From assembly GCA_035573435.1 (NCBI GenBank), contig DATMZR010000012.1:62001-126000 (forward strand): a stretch of DNA of 64,000 bases, given 5' to 3'. The notes under the pieces are model-generated. The model had not been told where the DNA came from, ran no database searches, and worked only from the letters and a program-made list of their open reading frames with translations. Origin of the DNA: Solirubrobacterales bacterium. Its GTDB lineage: Bacteria > Actinomycetota > Thermoleophilia > Solirubrobacterales > 70-9. The position numbers were made by a program, and so were the translations under genes. Positions 1-10,796 of the stretch are shown here, piece after piece. How positions within the stretch are numbered: position 1 is the stretch's first letter; every line of letters begins with the position of its first letter.

Positions 1-1
1 G

Positions 2-382
2 TGGGGCGAGGAGTGGTCGGGCTGGTGGGGGCCCGAGCCGCCCTACCACGCGCCCGTGTTCGTCCTAACCCATCACACTCACGCGCCGATCGAGATGGAG
101 GGCGGGACGGCGTTTCACTTCATCACCGATGGCTTCGACGCCGCTTACGCCCAGGCCCGCGAGACCGCCGGCGCAGACGGCATCGACATCGCGGGCGGCG
201 CCTCGACCGTCCGCCAAGCGCTGCTGGCGGGCGTCATCGACGAGCTCTGGCTCGACATCGTCCCCGTTCTACTCGGGTCCGGCGAGGGGATATTCAACGG
301 CGTCGCGGAGTTCGATCTTGAGCCCGACGAGGTCCTCCATTCCCCACTGGCGACGCACATCTGCTACCGCCGGGCGGGATGA
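2..382 (+). CDS. RibD C-terminal-type dihydrofolate reductase family protein (5'-truncated)
   Basis: The open frame enters from the left edge, so the start codon and N-terminal part lie outside the window. The visible 126 residues show the C-terminal half of the RibD_C fold: a segment ending in GGTAFHFITDG, then DIAGGASTVRQALLAGVIDELWLDIVPV, the NADPH-binding G-G-x-S/T and following helix-strand of this family, and a closing LLGSGEGIFNG loop. Stand-alone members of this family are NAD(P)H-dependent reductases of unknown substrate, often annotated as dihydrofolate reductase-like, and are distinct from the riboflavin enzyme RibD. No riboflavin gene is adjacent, so the generic assignment is preferred. 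The internal ATG at 56 is unlikely to be the start, because homology-like sequence continues upstream to the edge. Confidence 0.8.
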   Translation, partial: WGEEWSGWWGPEPPYHAPVFVLTHHTHAPIEMEGGTAFHFITDGFDAAYAQARETAGADGIDIAGGASTVRQALLAGVIDELWLDIVPVLLGSGEGIFNGVAEFDLEPDEVLHSPLATHICYRRAG

Positions 383-430
383 GATGGATACACGCAACCG
401 TGCAAGCACCTGCAGCAGGTACCTGCGAAG

Positions 431-455
431 TAGCGGGGCAGGATTTGAACCGGGC
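431..455 (-). repeat. Degenerate copy of tRNA-Pro 3' half
   Basis: On the minus strand, about 20 nt beyond the 3' end of tRNA-Pro, a second T-arm-like segment repeats the 13-mer CCGGTTCAAATCC followed by a G/C-rich acceptor-like end. The T-stem would contain mismatches and there is no 5' half, so this is not a working tRNA. A duplicated tRNA 3' end is what integration of a tRNA-targeting element leaves behind, but no integrase is visible. Confidence 0.5.
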
Positions 456-475
456 TCGAATGCTTGGATGCTAAA

Positions 476-549
476 TCGGGGCGGCCGGATTTGAACCGGC
501 GACCTCACCGACCCGAACGGTGCGCGCTACCAGGCTGCGCCACGCCCCG
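476..549 (-). tRNA. tRNA-Pro (CGG anticodon)
   Basis: The minus strand folds into a full cloverleaf of 74 nt. It has a 7-bp acceptor stem (CGGGGCG with CGCCCCG), a GCGC/GCGC D-stem, an anticodon stem CACCG/CGGTG around the loop TTCGGGT giving anticodon CGG, and a T-arm GCCGG-TTCAAAT-CCGGC. The discriminator base is A. CCA is not encoded. It reads CCG proline codons. Confidence 0.95.
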
Positions 550-587
550 AGGCGACCCATTCTGCCAAAGGCGCTTAGGGGCTACAG

Positions 588-1274
588 CTAGCCGCCCACC
601 GCCGACACGGAGGCTTCAATCTCCTCCTTCGACGGCGAATCCTGCAGCACCTGCGTGCCCCCCGGCCCGCTGACGACGACGGACGGGCCCTGGACTCGCA
701 GGCTCAGATCGGCGGCGAGCCTGGCGTCCGCCTCCACCCTGTCCTGGACGGTGCTCGAGTCCCGAGCCGTCTCCCATGCATCGCGGTCGAAGTCGGGGAT
801 CGCGTTTCCGACGTCCCGGAGGAACTCGTCCGAGACGGTGTGCGCAGGGGCCTCATCCTGGTTGCGGAAGAACAGGTCGATGTACTGCCACTCCCGGTCC
901 TGCTCGCCCGCCGCGGCAGCGGCGTAGGCGGCCTTCGTGGTCTCGGCCTCGCCGAGCGAGAGGTGGCGGAACTCGAGCCTCGCCTCGCCGCTGCGCACGT
1001 ATTGCTCGATCAGCGGGTCGACCGTCTCGAGCTGGTAGTCGTCGCAGGTCGAGCATTGGAGGTCGTTGAAGACGGTGATGGTGACGGCAGCGTCGCTGGG
1101 CCCCAGGTCGGGGCCGTCCTGTGGAAGCCCCGCGATCAGCTCCTGGGTCTGCTCGCCGCCGCTGATGGTGATCTTCTCAGGACCCCCTTCGCCGACCGAC
1201 AGCGAGACAGCGGCAGCGATCAGGCCGATGCCGCCTACGCCCAGCAGCAGGCGCGGCAGCCACGGGCTATTCAT
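588..1274 (-). CDS. Membrane-anchored DsbA/thioredoxin-4 family oxidoreductase
   Basis: This 228-residue protein begins with a short basic segment and one hydrophobic helix (about residues 8-26), so the rest is probably extracytoplasmic and membrane-tethered. The thioredoxin-fold domain follows, with TVFNDLQCSTCDDYQ carrying the redox motif C-S-T-C near residue 74. A helical insertion and a conserved cis-Pro strand (VQGPSVVVSG) precede the C-terminus. This layout matches the DsbA-like thioredoxin_4 group, which forms or reshuffles disulfides in exported proteins. The ATG directly follows the stop of the upstream 112-aa gene (TAG-ATG), so the two are probably translationally coupled. The substrate is unknown. 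Confidence 0.85.
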   Translation of the reverse strand: MNSPWLPRLLLGVGGIGLIAAAVSLSVGEGGPEKITISGGEQTQELIAGLPQDGPDLGPSDAAVTITVFNDLQCSTCDDYQLETVDPLIEQYVRSGEARLEFRHLSLGEAETTKAAYAAAAAGEQDREWQYIDLFFRNQDEAPAHTVSDEFLRDVGNAIPDFDRDAWETARDSSTVQDRVEADARLAADLSLRVQGPSVVVSGPGGTQVLQDSPSKEEIEASVSAVGG

Positions 1275-1613
1275 CTACCCGGCGACCGCCTTGTAGTAAC
1301 GAACGGCCAGCCCCGTCAGAAGCGTCTCGAAGCTCTCCTCGATCGGGCCGCCGCTCTGTCGCGAGTAGGCGGCGAGGCCGCTTTGCTCGATCGCCTCGCT
1401 GCGAGCGACCACCTCGTCGACGAGGTCCGGATGCTCGTCGCAGAAGAAGGCGCCGATCGAGTAGAGCTCGGTGTCCATCAGCGACTCGAGGAAGGAGCCC
1501 ACCTCGCCGGCCGGCGGCTCGGTTCGGGGCGGAAGGGGCTTTGCGTGGTCGGCCACGGTTCGAACATCGTAGATGCCTGATGTGGCGCAATTTGCGCCCA
1601 AAAACGTTGACAC
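1275..1613 (-). CDS. Small hypothetical protein upstream of the DsbA-like gene
   Basis: I do not recognise this 112-aa product. The C-terminal two thirds are helical and acidic (SFLESLMDTELYSIGAFFCDEHPDLVDEVV and onwards, ending YYKAVAG) with a single Cys. No signal peptide or transmembrane segment is evident. Its stop codon abuts the ATG of the DsbA-like gene, which argues that it is translated and belongs to the same transcript. The 5' end is uncertain: the GTG at 1613 would put the first 15 codons over the palindrome and -35 element of the divergent gene, so an internal GTG near 1560 or the ATG at the MDTELYS segment may be the true start. Confidence 0.55.
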   Translation of the reverse strand: MSTFLGANCATSGIYDVRTVADHAKPLPPRTEPPAGEVGSFLESLMDTELYSIGAFFCDEHPDLVDEVVARSEAIEQSGLAAYSRQSGGPIEESFETLLTGLAVRYYKAVAG

Positions 1614-1635
1614 ATCCGTCCCAAGCGATAAAAAT
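1584..1635 (+). promoter_or_regulatory. Promoter with upstream 15-bp palindrome
   Basis: A perfect inverted repeat, GGCGCAA-T-TTGCGCC, occupies 1584-1598. It is followed by TTGACA (1607-1612), a consensus -35 box. An A/T-rich -10-like stretch, TAAAAA, lies at 1629-1634 after 16 bp. The promoter points at the 60-aa gene starting at 1668. The palindrome abuts the -35 box and is placed like an operator. Confidence 0.55.
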
Positions 1636-1667
1636 CACTACGCAAACGACACGGAGGAGACCAACGC

Positions 1668-1850
1668 GTGGCCATTCACTTGACGCCCAGCGAGCTCGCC
1701 GACGAAGTCAACATGCAGCGGCGCGAGGTGATCTCGAAGTGCATGGAGATGGGCGTCCCGATCTTCAACGGTCGTATCGACAAGACTCTCTTCCTCTCCT
1801 CGCTGCGCCAGTTTGCGCAGCAAGCCAAACAGCCCCAGGCCGCTGCCTAA
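1668..1850 (+). CDS. Small winged-helix/IF2-N-like protein (60 aa)
   Basis: The 60-residue product reads MAIHLTPSELADEVNMQRREV followed by a segment containing KCMEMGVPIFNGRIDK. The pattern of a helix-turn-helix start (LTPSELADEVNM-RREVI), then a short hydrophobic strand and a basic end, resembles the mini-domain seen at the N-terminus of IF-2 and in excisionase-like DNA-binding proteins. I infer a small nucleic-acid-binding protein. GTG was chosen as start because GGAGGA lies 9-10 nt upstream and a good promoter precedes it. Near-identical small proteins are, to my recollection, common and unannotated in related actinobacteria. The preceding palindrome suggests possible autoregulation. Confidence 0.6.
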   Translation: MAIHLTPSELADEVNMQRREVISKCMEMGVPIFNGRIDKTLFLSSLRQFAQQAKQPQAAA

Positions 1851-1962
1851 TCCGGTTCGCTGAGATAGCCTTCGCTGCGGGCGGCCTCAGCCGCCTCGTC
1901 GGCGTCGCGGCGCATCCGCGCGCGATCGGCACCTGAGTCCGGAAACCAAGGAGGAGAACAGC

Positions 1963-3774
1963 ATGGAGACAGCGACCGTCGAGTCCCGTTCGGCGACCGG
2001 GGCCGGCTCGGCGACGATCGCGGACCTCCTCCCAGCCGCCGTGCGCAAGTACGGCTCAGCCGACGCCGTGATGTACCGGGACGAGGGAGGCGAGTGGGTC
2101 ACCCGGAGCTTCGAGGAGGTCGGCGAGCGGGTACGCGCCCTGGCGCTCGGCCTGATCGACCTCGGAGTCCAAAAAGGGGACAAGGTCTCGATCCTCGCGA
2201 ACACCCGCCCGGAGTGGACCTACTACGACTTCGCCGCCCTCACCGCGGGCGCGATCGTGGTGCCGATCTACCAGACGAACTCGCCCGAGGAATGCCAGTA
2301 CGTGCTCGAGAACTCCGACGCCAAGGTGGTGATCGTGGAGGACTCGGAGCAGCTGGACAAGATCCGTCAGGTGCGCGACCGCTGCCCCAAGCTCGAGCAC
2401 GTGGTCCGTATGACCGGCTCCAGCGACGACGCGATCTCCGACGACGAGCTGGCTGAGCGCGGCGCCTCTCACCAGGAGTCGGAGTGGGAGGAACGGTGGC
2501 GCTCGGTCGCTCCCGACGACGTCTGCACGTTCATCTACACGTCCGGAACCACCGGCCCACCAAAGGGCTGTGTGATCTCGCACGGCAACTACCGCGCGAT
2601 GCTCAACATGTCGCTCGAGCAGACCGTGCTGGAGTCGGGGCGGATCACCTACCTCTACCTGCCCCTCGCCCACTCCTTCGCGCTCCTGATTGAGCTGCTC
2701 AGCTTCGACGTCGGCGGCGTGCTCGCGTACTGGGAGCGCGACCCGTTGAAGATCCTTCCCAACCTCGCCGAGGTCAAGCCCCACTACTTCCCCTCCGTGC
2801 CGCGGATCTTCGAGAAGATCTACACGGCCGCAACCTCGAAGGCGGAGAACGCCGGAGCCGTCCAAAAGGCCATCTTCAACTGGGCCGTGGGCGTGGGCCG
2901 CCGGGTTCGCGAGCTCGAGCGACAGGGCAAGTCGCCATGGCCGCCGCTTCGCATCCAGCACGAGATCGCCGATCGCCTGGTGCTGTCGAGCATCCGCAAC
3001 CTATTCGGCGGCAGGATCGTCGAGGCGGTCACCGGGGCCGCTCCGATCAACCCAGAGATCCTCCGGTTCTTCGACGCCGCGGGCGTGCTGGTGCTCGAGG
3101 GCTGGGGGATGACGGAGACCTCCACCGCAGCGACCATCTCGCGGCCAGACGAGTTCAAGTTTGGAACCATCGGCAAGCCGTTCCCGGGCTGCGAGGTGAA
3201 GATCGCCGACGACGGCGAGATCCTGGTGCGCGGCCCGAACGTCTTCCAGGGCTACTACAAGAACCCCGAGGCAACCAGCGAGACGCTCGTCGACGGCTGG
3301 CTGCACACAGGCGACATCGGCGAGGTCGATGCCGATGGCTTCATCAAGATCACCGGCCGCAAGAAGGACATCATCATCACGGCCGGTGGAAAGAACATCA
3401 CCCCGGCGAACATCGAGGCGGAGGTGAGGCAGCACCCCCTGGTCTCACAGTGCGTGGTGATCGGCGATCGCCGGCCCTATCTCGTCGCCCTGGTCACGCT
3501 CGACCCGGAGGAGGCAGCGGCATATGCCAAAGAGCATGGGCTCGCCGCCGAGCCCGAGGCCCTGGCCTCCCACCCGCAGGTCCGGGAGGCGATCGAGGCG
3601 CACATCGAGAAGGCGAACCAGAAGTTTGCCCGCGTCGAGCAGGTGAAGAAGTTCGAGATCCTGCCCCAGGATCTATCCCAGCAGGAGGGTGAGCTGACGC
3701 CGACCCTGAAGGTGAAGCGAAGCGTGGTCGCCGAGAAGTACGCCGACAGGATCGAGTCGCTCTACTCGAGCTGA
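1963..3774 (+). CDS. Long-chain fatty-acid-CoA ligase (AMP-binding)
   Basis: This 603-aa enzyme activates a fatty acid with ATP to an acyl-adenylate and transfers it to CoA. The P-loop-like motif YTSGTTGPPKG lies near residues 191-202, the A5 motif GWGMTE near 380, the ATP-ribose-binding GDIGEVDADGF near 449, the hinge GRKKD near 464 and the C-terminal catalytic Lys within PTLKVKR near 584. Length and motifs match FadD15-type long-chain ligases. A strong AAGGAGG site precedes the ATG. It stands alone in its orientation and converges on the patatin-like gene, so a role in lipid recycling is plausible but not shown. Confidence 0.9.
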   Translation: METATVESRSATGAGSATIADLLPAAVRKYGSADAVMYRDEGGEWVTRSFEEVGERVRALALGLIDLGVQKGDKVSILANTRPEWTYYDFAALTAGAIVVPIYQTNSPEECQYVLENSDAKVVIVEDSEQLDKIRQVRDRCPKLEHVVRMTGSSDDAISDDELAERGASHQESEWEERWRSVAPDDVCTFIYTSGTTGPPKGCVISHGNYRAMLNMSLEQTVLESGRITYLYLPLAHSFALLIELLSFDVGGVLAYWERDPLKILPNLAEVKPHYFPSVPRIFEKIYTAATSKAENAGAVQKAIFNWAVGVGRRVRELERQGKSPWPPLRIQHEIADRLVLSSIRNLFGGRIVEAVTGAAPINPEILRFFDAAGVLVLEGWGMTETSTAATISRPDEFKFGTIGKPFPGCEVKIADDGEILVRGPNVFQGYYKNPEATSETLVDGWLHTGDIGEVDADGFIKITGRKKDIIITAGGKNITPANIEAEVRQHPLVSQCVVIGDRRPYLVALVTLDPEEAAAYAKEHGLAAEPEALASHPQVREAIEAHIEKANQKFARVEQVKKFEILPQDLSQQEGELTPTLKVKRSVVAEKYADRIESLYSS

Positions 3775-3790
3775 CGGCCGGCGCCGCAGG

Positions 3791-5107
3791 CTAGTCCGGT
3801 TCCGCTGCCTTCGAGTCCGGCTCGGCCCGCTCGGAGCGGGGCTGCTGCCTGAGCAGGACCGCCGTGGTCTGCTCCAGGACGCGCCGCCAGGCGGATTGCT
3901 GCTCCTGCTCCCGCTCCACCTGGTCGAGCACGTGGCGGACGCGGCGAGCCGAGATCTGGATGCCGTGACGCTCGGCGATCGCCTTGTACCGGTCGTAGTC
4001 GCGGGCGAGCCTCAGGGTCACCGACTGGAAGCCGTGCTTGGCGATCTCCAGGCGGGCGCTGTAGTCGAGGATGGACGTGCCGAACATGAGCTCGTCATCG
4101 AGCTCGGGCTCGATCAGGATGATGTCGACGCCCGGGTAGCGCTGCTCCCAATGCTGGACGGCGACGTGCAGGCGCTCGTGAGAGAGCACCCGGAAGGCCT
4201 GGTTGCCGATTGCCGTGAACCCCATGTCGGAGACGCGACGGGCCCTGGTGCCCGTCACGGTGGGGATCCGCTTGCGGAAGTCGTTCGCGTAGGGGACCAA
4301 CGGGTTGATCACGACGATGAACTTGGCGCCGTGCTCGACTGCGACATCGACATTCGTGGTCGAGCGTATGCCTCCGTCGATGAACTCCCGGCCGTTGATT
4401 TGGACCGGCGTGTAGATCATCGGCAGCGCGCCGGATGCGGCGACCGCGGCCGAGATCGGGACGTCGGCCCAATCGCCATCGCCGAGCACCACCCGCTCGG
4501 TCGTGTCGAGGTCGGTCGCCGTCAGATACAGCTCGGAATCCAGCAGCCGGAAGTCGTTGCTTCGATCGGGATCCGAGAGCACCTCGGCGACATAGCTCTC
4601 GATCCCGCGGTTGGTGTAGATGCCGGTCGGCAGGGCACTGGCCAGGCTGGTGGCCACGTCCACCGCCGAGAGCTCACCCACGTGGCTGACCAGCTCCCTC
4701 GCCACCCCCGCCACCCGGAGGGGAAAGGTGAGCGACTTGCGGAGGAATCCGCCGTAGTTGGGCTTCAGCAGGGCACCGAGCGAGATGTCGCGCAAGGGCG
4801 ACGGCAGCTCGCGGTTCACAACCCGCATCATCTCCTCGGGGGTGATCCCGTTCGCCACCATGCTGGCGACGAACGCGCCCGCGCTGGTTCCCACGTAGAC
4901 GTCGAACTGGTTGATCGTCCGGTTGGCGGCCAGCAGGTCGAGCGCGCGCAGGGCGCCGATCTCGTACACGCCGCCGGTGAAGCCGCCGCCGCCGAGTACC
5001 AGCGCGGTCTTCGATCGCCGCCGGCGACCCCCCTTTCTGCTCCGAGCCGCCCCTGAGTCCGTTCGGGGGGTCTCGAGCTCGACGACCTTGCCCATGGAGC
5101 CATTCAT
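3791..5107 (-). CDS. Patatin-like phospholipase
   Basis: The protein has 438 residues and a basic N-terminal leader (RKGGRRRRSK) before the patatin core. The oxyanion glycine loop GGGGFTGG sits at 39-46, the nucleophile elbow G-T-S-A-G at 73-77 and the catalytic dyad Asp in DGGI near 242. Together these define the Ser-Asp hydrolase fold of the patatin/RssA family, which cleaves acyl chains from glycerolipids. No signal peptide is seen, so it is probably cytoplasmic or peripherally membrane-bound. The C-terminal 60 residues are charged, coiled-coil-like (VLDQVEREQEQQ) and not part of the fold. Start could instead be the Met at residue 5. It is divergent from the DD-carboxypeptidase with only 30 bp between the starts. 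Confidence 0.88.
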   Translation of the reverse strand: MNGSMGKVVELETPRTDSGAARSRKGGRRRRSKTALVLGGGGFTGGVYEIGALRALDLLAANRTINQFDVYVGTSAGAFVASMVANGITPEEMMRVVNRELPSPLRDISLGALLKPNYGGFLRKSLTFPLRVAGVARELVSHVGELSAVDVATSLASALPTGIYTNRGIESYVAEVLSDPDRSNDFRLLDSELYLTATDLDTTERVVLGDGDWADVPISAAVAASGALPMIYTPVQINGREFIDGGIRSTTNVDVAVEHGAKFIVVINPLVPYANDFRKRIPTVTGTRARRVSDMGFTAIGNQAFRVLSHERLHVAVQHWEQRYPGVDIILIEPELDDELMFGTSILDYSARLEIAKHGFQSVTLRLARDYDRYKAIAERHGIQISARRVRHVLDQVEREQEQQSAWRRVLEQTTAVLLRQQPRSERAEPDSKAAEPD

Positions 5108-5137
5108 TATGCCTGGACCAGCGGTTACCCTGCGGCG

Positions 5138-6403
5138 GTGCGGGGAAGGATCCTTCGCATCGCGCTCGTCGCGCTTGCCTGCGCGCTGCTTGGCGCGCCG
5201 GGCGAAGCGACGGGCTCCATCTCCCGCTCACGGCTGCGCCACGGGCTCGAGAACCAGATGGAGCGCACAGGCGGTGCGAGCGGAGCCTGGGTGACGGACA
5301 TGGGCGCAGCGCGGAACCGGACCCTGTTCACCTGGGCGTCGCGCACACGGCGGATCCTGGCCTCGAACACGAAGCTGTTCACCACCGGGGCCGTGCTCGA
5401 TCGGTTCGGCGCCGACGGCCGCCTGACGACGAGGCTGTACGCCGGGCGCAGAAGGGCCCGGAACGGGCACACGCTCAAGGGGAGCCTGGTGATCGTCGGT
5501 GCCGGCGATCCAGCGCTGGCCAGCGTGGGCTTCTCTCGCAAGCACAATCTCCCGCTGACCCCCATCGCCAACCTGGCGAGCGACGTCCGCAAGGCAGGCA
5601 TCAGGCGGATCACCGGGGCCATCCGCGCCGACGACTCCATTTTCGACCGCCGCCGGGGCGTGGCGACCCGCGGAGTCGATGCGTCGGGAGAGCTTGGTCC
5701 GCTGTCAGGCCTTTCCTACAACTCCGGGTTCGCGGGGGGCCACTACGCGTCCAACCCGGAGCTGGCCGCGGCGCGGAAGCTGAAGCAGCGGCTGAAGGAG
5801 CTGGGCGTCCGCGTCAAGCGTGGGACGGGTCGCGCCGACCTGCCCGTGAGGGTCCTCCGCGGCAAGCCGCTCGGCAAGGTCCGCTCGCCCCGGTTGGGCA
5901 GCCTGATCGCTGAAACCAACCGGCCCTCGAACAACTTCTTCGCGGAGATGCTCCTCAAGCGCCTCGCGGCTCGGCGCGATGCCAGGGGCACGACGCGACG
6001 AGGCACCCGCAGGGCAGAGAGGTTCGCAGGCAAGCTGGGGAGCGGCGTGCGGATGGAGAACGGCTCGGGGCTTTCGCGTCAGAACCGCGCCTCGCCGCGC
6101 CAGGTCGGGCATTTCCTGGTGGCGATGAACGGCCAACCCGACCGGCGCTCCTTTCGCCACTCGCTGCCGCTGGCCGGACGCCAGGGGACGGTCGCCGGGC
6201 GCATGAACGGGACGGCCGCCGAGGGTCGGTGCAGAACCAAGACCGGCACCCTGATCGGCGTCAGCACCTTCTCCGGCTACTGTCGTGCAGGCCACGGCCT
6301 GGTGGCCTTCTCGATCCTGATGAACTCGGTCGACGTCGATACCGCGCACCGCGCCCAGGACAAGATGGCCTCCCTGATTTCCCAGTATCGGCGCCCGGGC
6401 TAG
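5138..6403 (+). CDS. dacB: D-alanyl-D-alanine carboxypeptidase/endopeptidase, PBP4 (S13) family
   Basis: The 421-aa protein starts with a signal peptide (basic MRGRILR, hydrophobic core, Ala-rich cleavage zone near residue 25). The three penicillin-binding signatures are present: S-N-T-K at 76-79 with the acylated Ser, S-N-N near 263 and K-T-G near 368. The large insertion between the first two is typical of PBP4/DacB enzymes, which trim pentapeptide stems and cut D,D-crosslinks in peptidoglycan outside the membrane. It is short for the family but intact. GTG start; no strong ribosome-binding site is visible. Confidence 0.88.
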   Translation: MRGRILRIALVALACALLGAPGEATGSISRSRLRHGLENQMERTGGASGAWVTDMGAARNRTLFTWASRTRRILASNTKLFTTGAVLDRFGADGRLTTRLYAGRRRARNGHTLKGSLVIVGAGDPALASVGFSRKHNLPLTPIANLASDVRKAGIRRITGAIRADDSIFDRRRGVATRGVDASGELGPLSGLSYNSGFAGGHYASNPELAAARKLKQRLKELGVRVKRGTGRADLPVRVLRGKPLGKVRSPRLGSLIAETNRPSNNFFAEMLLKRLAARRDARGTTRRGTRRAERFAGKLGSGVRMENGSGLSRQNRASPRQVGHFLVAMNGQPDRRSFRHSLPLAGRQGTVAGRMNGTAAEGRCRTKTGTLIGVSTFSGYCRAGHGLVAFSILMNSVDVDTAHRAQDKMASLISQYRRPG

Positions 6404-6459
6404 CGACGGAGTCGCGGTAGATGCGGAGGCGCCTGCCGGGTAAGGCTCGCGCCCTCGCC

Positions 6460-9335
<2,876 letters not shown>

Positions 9336-9382
9336 CCGATTCTAGGGACGGCCCTCGTACGCGCGGGCGAGAGAATCTGACC

Positions 9383-9928
9383 ATGAACGGCCAGCCGGAG
9401 GTGCTCACCATCGGCCACTCGACGCACGACGCGGAGCGCTTCCAGGCGCTGCTCCGCACACACCGAATCGAGCTGCTGGCCGACGTGCGCCGACACCCCG
9501 GATCGCGCAGGCATCCCCAGTTCGGCGCCGACTCGCTCAGCGCGGCACTCCGACAGGCTGGGATCGGATATCGGCCCTTGGGCGAGCAGCTCGGCGGGCG
9601 ACGCCGCCCCCTCCGGGATTCCCGGAATACAGGGTGGCGCGTGGCCGCATTTCGGGCCTACGCCGACCACATGCGGAGCCCGGAGTTCGCCGCCGGGCTC
9701 GAGGTGCTGGAGGAGCAGGCGCAGAAGCATCGCGTGGCGATCATGTGCGCCGAGGGGGACTGGCGACGCTGTCACCGCCGGCTGATCGCCGACGCGCTCC
9801 TGGCCGGCGGGTGGCGAGTGCGCCACATCAGGCCCGACGGTGGCCTCGAGGACCACGAGCTGACGCCCTTCGCGATCGTCCAAGAAGGCCGGGTCGGATA
9901 CCCGGCCCAGGGCTCGCTCGACGCGTGA
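9383..9928 (+). CDS. DUF488 domain protein
   Basis: The 181-aa protein begins with TIGHSTHDAERF, followed by LADVRRHPGSRRHPQF, the paired signatures of DUF488. Near the C-terminus, RVAIMCAEGDWRRCHRRLIADAL carries the conserved C-x-E and C-H-R residues. No biochemical role is established for the family; the invariant His/Asp/Cys residues suggest an enzyme or metal site. No membrane segment is predicted. It ends 15 bp before the convergent FTR1 gene. Confidence 0.85.
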   Translation: MNGQPEVLTIGHSTHDAERFQALLRTHRIELLADVRRHPGSRRHPQFGADSLSAALRQAGIGYRPLGEQLGGRRRPLRDSRNTGWRVAAFRAYADHMRSPEFAAGLEVLEEQAQKHRVAIMCAEGDWRRCHRRLIADALLAGGWRVRHIRPDGGLEDHELTPFAIVQEGRVGYPAQGSLDA

Positions 9929-9943
9929 GCGCCTGACTGGCTT

Positions 9944-10702
9944 CTAGCCGGCGCTCTCCGCCTCAGGCGCCGGCTCGGCGGCGGGCCTGGCGGCCGGCCG
10001 CCGCGAATCCCGGAGGTAGAGCAGCGCGAATCCCCCGCCGTAGAGCAGCGCGGCGAGCGGCGCGGCGAGCTCGAGGGCCTCGCTGCCGGCGACCTCGCCG
10101 AACTCGTGGATGCCGCTGAAGATCAGGTACGCGGCGAAGGCGATGACCAGCACGCTCGTGACCAGGAAGAACCGGCTCAGGTTCATGCGCAGGGCTCCCC
10201 GGTAAAAGAGCGTGCCCAGAACGATCGCGGCCACGAGCCCGGCGATCCCGCCGATCATGGTCACCACCGCGCCCGACTCGCCGGTCGAGGCGAACAGGAA
10301 CAGCGCGGTCTCGACACCCTCCCTGGCCACTCCGATGAAGGCCACCGACGCCAGCGCGACCCCCCCTCCGATGCGCAATGACTCGCTGACCTGCGCTCGG
10401 AGATGGCCCCCGATCGTGGCCGCCTGCTTTCGCATCCAGAAGGCCATCCAGGTGACGACGCCCGCGGCGACGATCATCGCCGTGCCCTCATAGAGGGCCT
10501 CCGAATCGCCCTCCAGCTCCCCGGCCGAGGCGAACAGGATCGCGCCGATCAAGACGCTTGCGGCGACTCCCACACCGACCCCCAGCCAGACGCTGCGACG
10601 ATGCTCCTGGAGCTGACCGGTCTTCGCCAGGTAGGCGAGGATCAGGGAGACGATCAGCGCCGCCTCGAAGCCCTCGCGGAGCGTGATTACGAAGGAGCCC
10701 AT
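9944..10702 (-). CDS. FTR1/EfeU-family iron permease
   Basis: The 252-aa integral membrane protein has about seven hydrophobic helices. It carries the two R-E-x-x-E iron-translocation motifs of the FTR1/EfeU family, REGFE at residues 9-13 and REGVE near 127-131, each at the start of a membrane helix. High-affinity iron uptake across the cytoplasmic membrane is the expected role. No EfeO or EfeB partner gene is adjacent, so it is either a stand-alone permease or its partners are elsewhere. The upstream region holds a perfect TTAGG/CCTAA palindrome, consistent with iron-dependent repression. The C-terminal tail is Ala/Pro/Glu-rich. Confidence 0.88.
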   Translation of the reverse strand: MGSFVITLREGFEAALIVSLILAYLAKTGQLQEHRRSVWLGVGVGVAASVLIGAILFASAGELEGDSEALYEGTAMIVAAGVVTWMAFWMRKQAATIGGHLRAQVSESLRIGGGVALASVAFIGVAREGVETALFLFASTGESGAVVTMIGGIAGLVAAIVLGTLFYRGALRMNLSRFFLVTSVLVIAFAAYLIFSGIHEFGEVAGSEALELAAPLAALLYGGGFALLYLRDSRRPAARPAAEPAPEAESAG

Positions 10703-10723
10703 CGGCGCGGCAGCATATCAGTC

Positions 10724-10751
10724 TTAGGGCGCCCTAATAAGGCTTGCCTAA
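10724..10751 (-). promoter_or_regulatory. Iron-box-like operator upstream of the FTR1 gene
   Basis: TTAGGGC-GCCCTAA (10724-10737) is a perfect 14-bp palindrome, and TAAGGCTTGCCTAA (10738-10751) immediately adjoins it. Both follow the T-W-A-G-G...C-C-T-W-A pattern bound by DtxR/IdeR-type iron repressors. The pair lies 22-49 bp upstream of the FTR1 ATG, where it would cover the promoter. A -10-like TATGCT is at 10712-10717 on the minus strand. Confidence 0.65.
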
Positions 10752-10796
10752 CTCCGGGCCGGGAACCGCCCCTCCTCCCTTCGCTAGGTTGGCGCC

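Noticed and set aside
431-476. A second complete tRNA gene next to tRNA-Pro
   Set aside because: There is no 5' acceptor, D-arm or anticodon stem, and the T-stem has mismatches. Only a 3'-half copy is supported.
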